From NCBI GenBank assembly GCA_024734555.1, contig JANPWX010000080.1, forward strand, positions 3,333,551 to 3,397,550: a stretch of DNA of 64,000 nt, given 5' to 3'. The notes under the pieces were generated by a model, which saw nothing but the letters and a program-made list of their open reading frames with translations, was not told the origin of the DNA and ran no database searches. Source of the stretch: Trochalopteron elliotii (lineage: Eukaryota; Chordata; Aves; Passeriformes; Leiothrichidae). The position numbers and the translations under genes are program-made. Shown here piece after piece: positions 50,213-64,000 of this stretch. Each line of letters starts with the position of its first letter. The stretch's first letter is position 1.

Positions 50213-50259
50213 ACTGGTCATATTTCTATTTTGACTCCGTAGGTCTCTACTGGCATCTA

Positions 50260-53200
50260 CTGTACACCACTTTAACTGCAGCACACATTTAATACCTTCA
50301 GCTCTCATCAGGAAGCATTAATTTAAGCTCACATGGTCAAACAGCACTGTTTACTTGTTAACCATGATGATACAAAGTGAATAAAAAAGTAAGTGAGAAC
50401 TTGGAGGAAAAAAAGAAAGAAAAACGTCAAATTCAGCATCTGATTTTTCATATGTAAGCTGTAAGTTCTTATTCTTCTCCTCAGTTCTCTTGTCAAAATT
50501 TGACAAATTCATCATCTAAAACGTTGGGATTTTCTGTGGACACGTACCATGGCAGAAAAACAAGTTTCCTCATTTCTACCAACATATTATCTGGTCTTTT
50601 CGAAATCAAATATCTCCTAGTTACAGTCCCAAATCTAGCGTTGACAAGAAGGGGTCAGAGAACTCTCTCAGTACAAAAGGCAAATCTTCAACAAAACTGT
50701 CCAATCTGCCCAAGACAACTGGATTTCTTTCCTAAGACATCACCTTGCTCCATGCTTGTCTCACAGCTTCCTTCAAGATGCTGTGCTCACTGATGGTTGC
50801 CAATACAACAGTTCAGACTGCAAGACTGATGTTGGCAGAATGTGAATAAAAATTACACAATTGCTCCACAATAAAACAAAGGTTAGCCAGGAACCATCTT
50901 TGAAACAGCTGCTTTCACGTAAATACAAGTGATCTGGAAGTACTGGTGAAATCTGCTTGGTGTCCATGCCCTTCCAAATCACACACTGCTCAAATAACCC
51001 TCTGTAGTTACTTGCTGCCACAATTTGTGACATTTTGACAGCCATTCACTAGTTTTGTACAAACCCTGTTACTTTGCAGCAAAAGAGAAAGTACCTATGT
51101 AAGTGGCTTTTGTTAGATTTACACAAAATAGTAGTCTGCTAGGAGTAAGCTGTTTTTGCTTTTGAACCAATGAGGTCTAGAAAAAACATGTAAGTGTATG
51201 GACATTTAAAATTAAAATCCAAGATTAAATTGTGAAGCAATTTAGCATGAACTCAGTTGCTCTGCCTCTCTGAAAAACCTAACAGCAAATAAAGGTTTTG
51301 GTCCACTTAATCTACATCAAACTAATTACTACTGTTGATTAATATTGAGCATTAATGGGTGATTGATCCAGAATGAGTAAGCTGAAGTTCTTGAATTAGA
51401 AGAACCATGCACACATTTTGCTCAGTATCTGACTGGGCTCAAGGAGGAGCTCCCTGCCTCCACTCTGGCCATTCTCCATCAGAACAAGCATGTTGAAGAT
51501 CTGGCTCTCACAGGAACTATAAAGGGTCCTGCAGGTGCAAAGCTGCTGTGGAGAGAATCTTGGCTTGGAAGCCTTGGGTAGAGGAGCTCTACTTTTTCCA
51601 AAGTCTACAGGTTTGGTCCATCCTTCCTTGGTTTAGCTGCTTAGCTAAAGGAACTTGTAAGGAACTGCCCCATATGAGGCACACTTAGGTCCAAAAACCC
51701 CTTCCTATGACACATTATGCATTATGTGCCCTGAATCAGAGTGCTGCACACAACAAATTATTATTAACCCTGAGAGATCTGGAGTCATATTTACAGATAA
51801 TTTTTGACACAGAATAATGGGAAGTAAGAGAAAGGACAACAGTAAAATGTTCACCTAAACTGAAGTCTTGTAGGCAAAAATGATTCACTATATTAGCAGC
51901 TACACTTCACTATCAGATCTGTACTGTACAGTAGAAGACCAGAAAGCTAAATACTAGAGTAACCAGAGACATTTTAGTAACACTTTCAGGAAGCCAATCT
52001 GCATTTTAAATCACCAGCACACTTCCTAGGGGAAAAAATAACTCAAACCAAATGACTCCACCTTGAGCTAAGTAGTTTAATTCATACCTTAGTTTTCCTC
52101 CAAAACTGGAGTGTTCCTTGATTATATGCCATTTAGGTTCAATTAGAAAAATATCCAAATAAGAAAGAAAACAAACCCAAAGTAACTCTCTTGGAAGGCA
52201 TAGTGCTTTTTCATAGACTGAAGGAGTACAGAGTGCAAATTAGAATACAGTAGTGGCTTCCATAAAATACAGTCTGAAGTACAAAACCTTTGGCCATGTG
52301 CTGCAGAGATGTGCTCACCACTACACGACCCTGTAGTCCAGTGCCTCACCAGACCACAGGCTGCTCTAGAGGGCCCTGGTCCCTCCACTCCATCAGCCTG
52401 TCAGCTTCAGATACCCCACAAAACAGAGGAAAAGTGAGGCACTCACTGTCCCCCACAGCAGCTAGACTGGAGCACGGGCATTAAACCCTGGAAAGTAGAG
52501 AGGATGCTGCTGGCCACAGGACAAGAGGCTGCACAAGGTGTAAGAGGGCATTTCAGAGTCTGCACAACACACCTTGTGCTAACTAAGTGGAATCTCATCT
52601 ACAGGAACTTGCACCACCACAGAGCCATCAGAAGCGCAGCTCAGATTTCTCTGTATACTGAAGTTAATTACACCATGTTTACAAAATATATGTTAGACTG
52701 CACTTAAATGGAGTAAAAAATGCCATCTGCTGGTTTAAGACCAAACAAAGCATGAGGTACAAACCCTAAAATACTGAACAAAAAATTTTAGAAGTACTCA
52801 GTCATTCATCTGTAATGTGTTGTATAAACACAACTGAATATCTGAGAATTTTTAGAGGGGAAATAATTCACACACCAACCTTCTAATTACTGGCTATTTT
52901 TCTTAGTGAGGCAGCAACAAAGTTCACAGATCACACTTTTTTCCCTATTTATGACGGATTTTAATTCAAAAATTCTAATTTATATCAAGTTTATTTCACA
53001 TAAGGTGAGTTTATTTATTATTCAACTGAATATATTCTTAACTAGTATTTACATCTGGATATAACAGAAATAATTCACCAAGTTAAAAAAAATTCTTAAA
53101 ACTAAACATTTGCCTTTGGCTATTTATGAAATGTGTTTACCAGTAAGCAACAGGCACTTTGCTTCTCAGTCCACATAACCTTGTGGCATTCCCAAGTTTT

Positions 53201-56200
53201 ACTTTACAACAAATGCCAGAACAGCTAAAGTTCGGACAGATAGAATGGTCAAAAGATCACTTTCACTCTTCCATTTACAAAGAATGAGAGAAATACATGA
53301 CTACAAGTATATTTAATTTGGTGTTATGTTTGTTTAACTGCACAGGAAAGCAGGAAGCATTTTTCAGGAAAGAAACACTACAAGATTAAATGCATAGTGT
53401 TTCTTTTCTTCTTTTTTGTGGATATAATACTCCAATTTTTGTAATTGTCTGAACAGAGTAAACAATTCACATGGCATGCCAGGTCCACACACAATATGAA
53501 TGTCTGCAAAGATATAATTCCTTAATACTGTATCCTCAAACTTTCAATTGTATTTTCCCATTCAAAGCAGCATGATCAAAGGTTTTTTTAAAAAAAAGAT
53601 CAAAAGAAACTAGCGATTCCTTCACCAGAACTTACATAGAATAAGTTACAAGCTGTGCTGAACATAACTTTTTTCTTATTTTTATTCTGAGAAGTTTAAC
53701 AATTCTGCATTTTGTTTAAAAAGCAAATATTTTCTTTCTAAGAAACAGATTTTTATTATGCTGGCTACTTGTAATAGAGCCCACTCCATTAGATTTCACA
53801 AAGAATAAACTCTTCTACAGTAACACTATTGAAATCAAATAAAGAAATAATTTTAAATTAAGTGTAATATAAACTTTTAAGTGACAGGTAAACCACAGTA
53901 AATCATCTTGAAGCTACTTTTTAATTAGATACGAGACCATGCATTAGTTGTAATTGTATTTACCTTTAATTTTCTCTAAAGATAAATAAGAGCAAAGAGT
54001 AATTAAAAATGCATTCTGGAAATCACTGTGTTTCATCCTGTGAATTGCCAGTAAAAGAATCTTCTCAAGGCAGTGACAATCAACCCCATACCCTCCTGAA
54101 CAAGGACACGGTGACTCTTCTGTAGCACACCTCCACTGCAGACTGCACACAGGGAGAGCAGAGCATTTGCCAAACAGCCTCCACCATCCAGGGCCTTCCT
54201 GCTAATAAGTGGGAATGTTATCCTTCATCTGGCAGTGCTCACATCATGGGATAGGCCATCCTAATCATGATTACTCCAAAATAAAGGAAATGTTTGGAAT
54301 ATTCCTATCTTGAATGGGTGAAGTCTATCACATGTACATCACATCGTACAGGCTCTTCTTATTTCTGGGAAATAAAAATCTCTCTAATTTAGCAGAGCTG
54401 GAAGACATGTCTTGAGTTTTTATCTTAATTTTGAACCATTTTGAGAAAAAATGCTTAAAAGTTTGTAACTAGCCAGAGGCTTCATTTCTTCCTCCTGGAA
54501 GAACAAACATGTTTCACTGTGAGCCAGTCTCAGATGCTCATAGCTCTTCCTAACAAGCTCAATACAGAATTGTTATTTCTGGGAGTCACATGGCATGTGG
54601 GAAGGTTCTGGTTTTCTTCCAATTCCTCTCAAGTTAAAATCTACCCAAGAAAGCTGCCAACTGCCAAAATGAGGTAACAGTTGCACTACATTGGGCAATT
54701 TTTCTAAACTTATTTCCACTATAAGATCCACCTTCTTCCACTCTAGGGAGGGTGGGTGGAAGGAAACACATGGCATCCCATTTAAGTGAAGCATCAAAAT
54801 AATGAACTTAGTAATTGCAGTAACTGAGACCTCTCCTCACCTTTCTAATATAATAAAAAAAAGCCCAATACTTAAACTACAAGAAACAAAAGCCTAAATA
54901 AATACTTATCTGAAGTGAAAATGAGTGCTTACATATTATCATTAGGTAACATATGACATTTGCATTTCATTGTCTCTGTAAAGCTGACACCTTCAGAAGA
55001 AAATATCAGCTTAATTTATCAGTCAAATAAGGCAAAGTGTTATTGCAATTTTTGAAAACACTGCTGATACATGATTTTCCTGTAAAGTTGTGCAAGGCTA
55101 ACAATGCATTTATGCATTGCTGGAAAACTTGCAGCCTCATTGCCATTCATGTTGAAACACCAAGTTTATCTTCCTTCCTTCCTTGCTCTAAGGAAAAACG
55201 GGTACATATATACTCACTCTAAGAAACAGGAAAGAAAGGCTGATATTCTGGGTACAAATTTTGTTCTACTTAAAGCAACCAGCTCGAGGAATATAGATAA
55301 GGAAAGCATACTTTCAGAAGAACTGCAAACAAAACTGTAACTAATAACCCTGATAACAAAATGCTTGCAGTCCCCTAGAATAGGTACGAAAATAGCAGAG
55401 CAGCAAACTCAGCATGAACCTTTAACTCTCCTCCTTTTCCACAAAAAAATCTTCTCAATACTATTAAAAAATGCAACTCACATCTCTAGGTAAATATTTT
55501 AATTCTGAACATCATATATGAACATCATTACATGAATATATATATTACACAATACTTTGAAAAAGTTTCCCTCCTCCTTCCTCTCCTTTGGAGCATTTTT
55601 GTTAAAATTCTCTGTTTCACTCCCTTGGAGGAGTGAACACACATGCAGAGATACAATTACCAGACACATGACTGGACACAGGCTGGACAAGAGGCCACTC
55701 ATGTCCTGTGCACTGTGCTGTGGAGGCTGAACTCAGATGTTCCCTCTGTCTTTCTTCACAGAATTCTTCTGCACCTCTGGTTTTTGCAAATACCTCTTTG
55801 ATGTAATTTTGTTCCATATATTATACGTTCAAGTATTTTTTAGTTCAGCCTGACTGCTCAATATGCCAAAATTTCTAATCATACATTCCATCTGTGCTCA
55901 TTAATTTATGTAGTCTAAAAATAATTTGTAGCCTGAAATTCAACAGAAAACTCAGCCTTACACATGGAAACAATTTCAAATAAAATTGACTGGTTTTTGT
56001 TTATATTAAAAATAAGACTTTTTTGATGTTCCATGCTTAAATTGGCATCCTCAAGTTCAAACGCTGTTGTTAATTTTTTTTTTGCATCAGACAAGAAGAC
56101 GAATTAACATCACACTTTTGACAGTAAACAACATAAATTGGCTGACATATAAAAAATTAAGAGAATTATAAGTACACATAAAAAAGACTTGTTCAATAAA

Positions 56201-59200
56201 GACTGATTTTTGTCCTAAATCAAATAAATCCCTAATTAAGGCCTCCTAAGAAAACATACTGAGTGAAATAGATTATTATCAAGAGATATTTACACCAGCA
56301 ACTTTAATTATTGCTAAAACAGGTTGAAATACTAAAGATAAAGGAAATTAGGCTTGCTTCTTTGCTTACAAGTAATTAGTGAGCCATTAAAACACAGCTT
56401 AAAATTAAAATATTCTTTTCTCTCCCAGTAAGTGTCTACTTCAGGAACAACTATGACACAAGCATGGAGAACATAACAATATTAGACTACACCAGAATGT
56501 CATCAACATTTGGTCAAAAATTAGAATTTTGCAACAGAACTGGGGGGAGGAAAGGCAAAAAAAAGCAGAGGAAGGGCTAACAGGTAAAGAATTGAGAACT
56601 GATGCAAGACTGCATCAGGGAGCTGGCACAAGGCAGAGGTAAAAATGAAACAAGGAGCTAAGGAAGGACAGAGTGAGGGCTCTGATCTGAAACCACTACG
56701 GTGAGTAAAGACAAAACCTGAGCTTGAGGGTAAGTTAAAGAGCAAGAAAAGGCATCTTCACCAGTAGTGTCAAACGATTAGAAGAGTTTTATTCTCTCAT
56801 GTTATTAAAAAAACCCAAAAAACTTGTACAATTCAAGCCCCCAAGAGCGTACTGTAGGCAAAACTTTTCTAGATAAAAAGATCTGGCCTATCACTGTACA
56901 TGGAGAAGAAAAATAGCCTAACCCCTTCCTGCCCCAAGTTTTCAGCCAGTTAAATTTAAAGGACAATATTCCATGTCTCTATACAACTTCACCCTTAATT
57001 CTGTTTTAGACATTCATTTTAGAAGGTCAAAGGCCAAAAACTGATTTAACATAATCTTATTATCTCAAATCTTTTTAGTTCTCAAACTGAAATGAAAGTT
57101 TAATTTAGTTACTGACTGCCAACTGGGCATAAAGGAAAGATGAAACACCCAATTCTTTCATATTCTTCAGTATTTTAGCAACTTAGGACTTGGCTATAAC
57201 TGACTCAGGAAATGAATACCAACCTACAGATACACTTTGGCCATGCTAAGAAAATGAACTCCTCAAACACTAATGTTTGCTAGATCTTGTTTTGCTAGCC
57301 TTCATTTTTATCTGATGTTGCTACAGAGACAGATTAAGACACTTAAGCTGTAAAACTTAGTGGCTACAGCATCATTAATATCTTGATGTCTTCATATGAA
57401 ATTAAAAAAAAAAAATCTGACCTTGGGGTGCTATCTCTTCAGCCAGAGCCAAGACTGCAACATGAAAAGTGACTTCAGAAAAGCACTTCTGCTCCCTGGC
57501 TCACAGGCTAAGCAATCCAAACACTCAAAGTTTACCATGGATTGCATTTGTCAGTGTTTGTCACCTAAGGGTGACCCTTGGACCCCAAATTATGATGCAG
57601 CACAGACTGCAAAAATAATATTCCTTTCTGAGGTGCTGTTAAATACTGGTATCTGTGGTGCTGCTTGTCATTGGTAGTTTTGTCTTTGTAACTCCCAGAC
57701 TGAACTACTACAAGTGGCAATTACACACATTCATGCTCAAAAGCCCAACTACAATCAGTGCACAACACCAGTGCAAGCTCTGACAGAGCCACGAAACCAA
57801 CAGCTTAGTAACATTTTACCTGCTCTTCTAAGACTCATCTGTTGTGTTCTACAGTTGCCTAGAAATGACTGAAATTCTTTATTGCCTTGATAACTCTCTC
57901 TTTATCCACTGTCATGACTGTGATGATTTGGTGAGGTGAGACTGATAGAAAAGCCCTAACATTTAACCTGAACCATGTGCAGTGGGGATAAAGAGATCCC
58001 ACTTGGCCATTACAAAATAAATATTAATCTCTACATAATGTTTGAGTCATGACTCCATCACTGCAGAGTAAGAAAGGTAAAGACTGTCGGCTTTCCAATA
58101 GTTGATATATTTTTAATATGAGACTTATTTTTAATAAGAGATTAATAAGTTTTGAAAAACCTACCACTTACAGGGAAACAAACATTTTTTCTTTGGTGTT
58201 GAATATAAGTTCACAGAGAAAACATTTTCAAAACAAAATACTCTTAATATGATTCTGAGTTCATGACTTCCAGCATAAATTTCATTTTCCCTTGCAGTAT
58301 CTGAACATTTTCAGGATTGAAATGAAGAAGATTAAGTTTCTCCAGCTTGCTAATTTTGAAGAATTTACACAATTCACCTGACTTTATTTCAGGGTTTTTT
58401 AATTAACGAACATAAAAGTTTGAAACATGGCCAGGAAAATGAAGGGATACTCCAGGACCCCATTAGGAGGCACTTTACCCAGGAACAGATGGGAAACCTG
58501 CTCTGCAATAGAAGCCAAAAGTTTGCAAAGTACTTTCCCAGAGTCCATTTAGGTTTAAAAATAGAAATGTAGTATTATGATACAGCAGTCACATGTGGTA
58601 CATTTGATCTATTTTGAGCTAAAATTAATAAGCACTTTGAGAACGTGAAGTAAATTGATATACTAATTGCCATAAAATAAGGTATAGTTTTCTCTCTGTA
58701 ACAGACTGCCAATTTAAATGTATGACTGACAAAAAATGAAGATACACATTCTTTTAAGTTACTAGAAGTGTTACGACAAGCCAAGGGTGATTATGAGAAG
58801 ACACTTTACTGTATATTGCTGTATGCCTAGGTCTTCTAAAGAATTAATTGTTACATAAATATTCTCAGTTATTTGCCAGTTTACAGATGAAAGGTGCTTA
58901 ACAGTGCCAACTAATTTTAAAATCTAATTATTTTCCCAAAAGCTCCACTTTTCCTAACAGAAATTCAGAAATGGTTAAAAGCAATAGGACTGCTAAGGCT
59001 GATTGCATTGCCTCTGCCTTGTTTTTCTGGAACATCGCAAATGAGAAGTAAGGATTTAGACAATCATATGACTCCCAAGTTTAACAGCCCAGATTTTCAG
59101 TGCATCAAGCCTAAGTAGGAAGGTCAACAAATACTGCAGTTTGACCTCGGATAAAAGCTGAATAGTATCTACAAACAATTTCATACTGTGATACCAGAGC

Positions 59201-59550
59201 ATGACACATTTCAGTTATTCATACAAAACACTGATGGGTGGTTTTCTAATGAGATTTTTAGGAGTACTTCTGAGTTTAGAAAAAAGAATTCCCTAAGAGT
59301 TCCAGAGAGCAAAGGCTTATCACAGTACCTATTCCCTTCTTACGATCCCAAACTGCCTTTCTTAGACTTGAAATAATATTTATACAACTTGATTTCTTCC
59401 CAGAATTTTTCATCAATTCCTCTAACTTGGACACAAAAATATGCAAGCTACAAACTATGTCACTGAAAAAACTACTGTATTACTTCTTAGCTTTATTGTA
59501 CATTCTAAAAATAATAATCAGGAATTCAACTGACACTGGATAAAGTTAAC
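50260..59550. other. upstream / intronic DNA, no recognised gene
   Basis: AT-rich DNA. Two less AT-rich patches (about 51430-51680 and 52290-52560) hold no recognisable coding or repeat content. A short CTTC run lies near 55170. No exon matching a known PKA first exon was found. Confidence 0.6.
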
Positions 59551-59558
59551 TAAACCAC

Positions 59559-59639
59559 TAGCAACCTATTAGTAAACTAATATGTATTAGCAACCTAATA
59601 GTAAACTAAACTAGTATGACAACCTATTGTCATACTAAT
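59559..59639. repeat. 22-bp imperfect duplication plus an 11-bp-stem hairpin
   Basis: The unit TAGCAACCTATTAGTAAACTAA at 59559-59580 recurs at 59588-59609 with one difference. A third, partial copy of its core (CAACCTATT) follows inside a hairpin: arms TAGTATGACAA (59612-59622) and TTGTCATACTA (59627-59637) pair perfectly around a CCTA loop. The arrangement suggests slippage or template switching. Confidence 0.85.
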
Positions 59640-62600
59640 TAGGAATATTTATGAATAAAGACAATAACTGACTAGGAAAATTTGCTGCCTTTTCATAGGA
59701 AGACATTTACTAATCAAACTGCATAAACAAATACTTGTCTACACAAGTTAATTCAAACCGAAAACTGTGTTTTAAAGACATAATTTATATTTCACATTTT
59801 GGCTTTCAAAGGCATTAAAAAAAAGTCATAATAAGTATTATGTTAATAACCTCTGCATGGCCTTTGTTTACACATTCTTTGTAACAACACATACAGACAT
59901 GTATTCGTTTTTCCACAGACTGGTACTTCCTGGAGAACAATGTATGGAATTATCCTGGCACTCATTCAGGATCAGGTAGTGAAGGAAATGTATTGCTTGA
60001 GCTCCTCTTGAAAGATCCACAGAACTCTGGAAGCAGGATGAAGTAGCCTTTAGCAGCATCAGGATGAGCTGCTGCCAAAGGCTACTAAATACCATCCTTC
60101 AAGAGTAGACACTATCCTTGTTCTGTGACAATTTATTTAAACCATATGATTTTCAGCTGTAGGTACTGCTGCTTTTTTATCTCCACAATGATGAAATGGT
60201 ATTTGGGTGCCTATTTCACAAAGAAGAAATAAAAACTACTAGAACAGGAAGAAAACAGGGAGGAAAATGAGGTTTTATTTCATCCTCTACCCACTGCACT
60301 GCTTAACTTTCATATAGAACTTCAGCAGAAAACAGTTTAAAGCAATGTGTGCATGCACTACTGTAAAAACTCCAATTGGAACAAAACCATAATGGAGACA
60401 CAAAAAATGGATCTGCCTGAAACAGATCTATGTAGAAAGACAGCTTGGGAAGAAGGGGTAATGAAAAACAGAGAGGGGCTGTGCGTGTATGTTAATTATA
60501 TCTGAAAGATAGGACTCCTAAGAAGTATATATAGAAATGAGGGAAATAACTTCAATTCCTTAATAAAACCCTTCCCCTCCCCATCATAAGACTGACTTTA
60601 ATTTGCTTGAGCAAGGAATCCTTCAATTGTTATAAGAGCTATATAACCATAAGAATCCATTTCAAGATCATTCTTTATTATGGACAATAGAGGCCTGACA
60701 GAACTGGAATAGCTTCACTAGAGGTTTTTTTTAAAGCTTATAAATTTACAGAAGAATTACAAACTTTCTTAGCAGCAAGAGAGCACCAGTTTTGCAAAAT
60801 AAAGTGGCACATTTTATATCTGGTGGTGTAAGCTGTTTCTATAGAGAAAACATATACTGATTTTTAATTACCCAGGAAAGGAAAATTATGTATCACCTGA
60901 AAAGTCACATCTTGGCCTGTTGACAGAAACACTAAACCATAAAATGAAGGCAAAGAACTAGGTGATACAGCAAAACAACCTTTGGACAGTACATATCATT
61001 ACAGCTCTGCCAGTCAAGAAAAAAACAACCAAACCCATGCTCCTCACACAAATGCACATTGCTGCCTACTTGACCTGAGCAGGTTACCAGTTTCCATCAT
61101 TCACTCATCACTTGAACAGAAATAAGTGAAATGCTGCTCTCTCTGCAGATTATCCTGACTCAACCCTGGGTATTTACAAAGAATGTATAAAATTCTACCT
61201 ATACAAAGAAATAAACGTGAGAAGTCCATAACAATGTTTCTTTAGCCATGCTGAGGCAAAAAATGTCTTGCTGTGTTTTTCATGGGTGTCTGCCACTATT
61301 GACTCAAACTCCCTCTGGGGCATTCCTGCTGTGTCTTTGACTCCTCTCAGAAACAACACACACTCATCTTCCCCAAATGATACACAGGTGCACAGGTTCT
61401 CCTTCCTGAAATATTCCACTGGTGAGCTGCCTGGTTTTTGATTTAGAAAACATCTATTTGGCTGTTTTGAGTTTTGGTGGACTTTTTGGTTTATTTACCA
61501 AGAATAGGAAAGTTGCATTTCCAGCCTTCATTTTTAGTAGAAATCTACTCAGCCTATAATATCACAAATGTGATAAGAACGGACAGCATAAGAAGTGTTT
61601 GAATAATTCTACTCTTACCAAGCAAAGTCAGACACCAAAAATGACACCTAAATAATGCAACCTTTACTTCTAAGCAAAGCAAAATTTAATTAATATTGAG
61701 TAGTTAAAAATACTAAAATGCATAGTTTTTAATCCACAACAGTCATCACTGTTTATATTAAAAACGACTCAATTAATTATCCTGTAGTATGAGACAAAAA
61801 TATATTCTTGAAATACAAGGTGTTAAAAAACACCCCATGGCACCTTGTTTCAACAAGGGGTACACATCCTTTCTCTTTTTTAAATATTACCTGAACAGGT
61901 GCACGATTTGAGGGGTAAAGTTCACTAAGAAGGACAATCTTGATACCCCACAATACTTTCCATAGCAGACTTTAGACGACAAAAGACAAAACAGAACACA
62001 CATGCACGGTGTATAAACACTTGTTGGCAAGAAAGTATTTTCTTTTAGTGAGAATCCTAACAGTGTTTGGCATTAAAATCACTCAACGGGAAGAACATGA
62101 AGAAAATACAGCAAAGAAGATCCATCTTTTATTTTGTTACACATACTACAATAGAAACACTGAATTAAGACAAACTGTCTTGATCCTCATAAATTAATTT
62201 GTTGCTAAGCTAGATTCTCTTTGCTAATAAATCAACAAGTAATACTCCAACATGTAGCTTGAATTAAAGAAAATGCTACACTTGCATTGACTAACAAAGG
62301 ACCAGAATATAAGATTTACCTTTAAGAAGATTTTCAGGTTCCTAAAGTGAAAGTCTTCTTAAAAATGCTCTTGTGAGGTTAAAACATTCATTGATGTAAG
62401 AGAAAATGTTATTGCACCATGTTAGTACGTGCCAATAGAACAACAAAAGAAAAGCAGATCCCTTACCTATTAATGGCTTAATTTTAAAAAATCAACTTTG
62501 AACATAAATGTCCAAATTTTTCTACCCTTAACCAGACACACAAATTCAAAATATTACACCAGCACCACAGACTGCAAATGATTTATGGCCTATTTACAGG

Positions 62601-64000
62601 GCCCTTACATACATATCATTATCTTCAGAACAAAATTAATGCTATTTGGAATAGCAGTATGACCCACACATTCTGAGATTTAAATGGAAAAATAAAAAAA
62701 ATTTCTAAGAGGATAAATATTTCAGATACACTTTATTTCCTTTTATATAAATGAATCAAATACATTTGCTCAAAAAAGCTCCCCATGATATATTAAAAGA
62801 CCTTCTCTTGAAACAGGCCTCTTGTTTTGGTCACTTTATCAAAATCAGTGACTAGGATGGGAATGGAACAAGAGCTGGCCATCATCTCCACTCTTTTGTG
62901 CCTGTACCAGTAAAAAGAAAAACTGACACCTGCTTTCCTTTTTCGTGTCAAACAATGTCCACAGAATATTCCTATATACTACAGAATTTTAAACTACTAT
63001 CACATGAATGCTTTAAGATGCAACTGTTGATATATTAACCACCATTTCTTCCCATTTTCCTAACTTCAATTCCAATATATATCTCATCAACATCATCAGC
63101 AAAATACAATCAAATGTTTACAAACAATGATCTTGCCTGTAGCAGAATTATATTTGTTGTATTAAAACTGTTATCCTTCTCCTCACTTTCTCCAAACTGA
63201 AAAATCTTCAAGTGGTGACGGTAGGAAAATTACTGCTTTTCTTCCTTCAGTTACATGAATTCCATCGATACATTATGCATACTTCAGTATAAAGCATCTA
63301 GAAATGTTAGGCTACCATTAGGACTACATTTTTGCCTTCTTAAATTGTCAAAACTTCAAGGACAAGATTTATATCTGCTTGTAGGTCATCTTTCAAAACT
63401 GTTCTCATTTTGCCATCCCTTCTTAAATACTATCACCAGTGAAGAAGTACTTGAACAGAACTATTAGCTAGAAGTACTTTTTAAACTGCAATGATGTCTG
63501 AGTCTAAGCACAATATTTTAGTACTTCACATTGCAGTCCTCTAAGTTCAGTTCTAAATTATCCAATGCTGTGACAATTACTCTGAGTCTGGACCACGAAA
63601 CAACCCCAGTAAGTATATTTATAAAAATGAAACACTGGTTGTGTTGTGGATAGGATACTGCAAAGTTGATGCTGCTGTTTGATTCAGATAACCCTCCTCC
63701 AACTACACAAAGAAATGAGAACCTCTGAAACAATAACAGATGTCAGCAGCATCTGCAGTTTAACCTTTCATGAGAGAATACACTCTGCCATGTGATGAAA
63801 CACCAGAAAAATTTAATGCTACCTTTCATTGAATAGTTCTTGATGCAATCACAAATAGGCAGATCTAGTGTTTCATCATCTCAGTGAAGGTCCACTGGGC
63901 TCTTATCAGCAGGGAAAGAAGTGTTCCAAAGAGGAGTAACATCAACAGACACGTCAACAGTTCCTTTTTTTATTGTTTAAATACACAACACTAACGTACT
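59640..64000. other. upstream / intronic DNA, no recognised gene
   Basis: AT-rich DNA to the window edge, with only chance ORFs of under 80 codons. A small GGTGTT/AACACC hairpin lies near 61819-61834. There is no CpG island, so the promoter of the ubiquitous Cbeta1 transcript is not in this stretch. Confidence 0.6.

Noticed and set aside
57396..57677. 93-codon plus-strand ORF considered as a processed pseudogene
   Set aside because: No poly(A) tail, target-site duplication or recognisable protein.

Overview
This is a vertebrate nuclear segment, most likely from a bird. It is AT-rich, its only protein gene is split by introns, and the recognisable repeats are remnants of CR1 retrotransposons, the LINE family that dominates bird (and other sauropsid) genomes. 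No bacterial, viral, CRISPR or operon-like content is visible. Nearly all open frames in the window are chance ORFs in introns or intergenic DNA.

The window is dominated by one gene on the minus strand: PRKACB, the beta catalytic subunit of cAMP-dependent protein kinase (PKA). All common exons (2 to 10) can be placed to the base between 12731 and 28740, each with AG/GT splice borders and matching phases. The lymphoid/immune-type first exon (Cbeta2) is at 45251-45437, across a 16.5 kb intron. Joined, the exons encode exactly 398 residues, the length known for the Cbeta2 isoform. All catalytic residues are present: Gly-rich loop, Lys120, Glu139, Asp214, DFG Asp232, activation-loop Thr245 and the FxxF tail. 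The short myristoylated-type Cbeta1 first exon was not found and probably lies beyond position 64000.

Layout, left to right. 1-130: a CpG-rich promoter or first exon with a minus-strand splice donor, probably the next gene downstream (SAMD13 by remembered synteny; not provable here). 131-2450: intergenic, with a perfect 22-bp palindrome. 2450-2720: a second CpG island with a ZNF143-type site. 2721-10560: intergenic, with a CR1 3' scrap. 10560-12730: probable PRKACB 3' UTR. 12731-28740: PRKACB kinase exons; the last intron holds a decayed ~1 kb CR1 copy. 28741-45250: large first intron, with a candidate mini first exon beside a perfect RFX X-box (about 41.66-42.06 kb), a GC-rich island at 40.2-40.5 kb and an unexplained non-AT-rich patch at 32.3-33.1 kb. 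45251-45600: Cbeta2 first exon with an ETS/RUNX pair upstream. 45600-64000: non-coding upstream DNA, which holds a second X-box next to a TATA/MEF2 box at about 50.2 kb, correctly spaced from an initiator on the PRKACB strand.

I see no new multi-gene system. The observations most worth a second look are the candidate alternative PRKACB promoters and first exons, and the substitutions in the kinase C-terminal tail.
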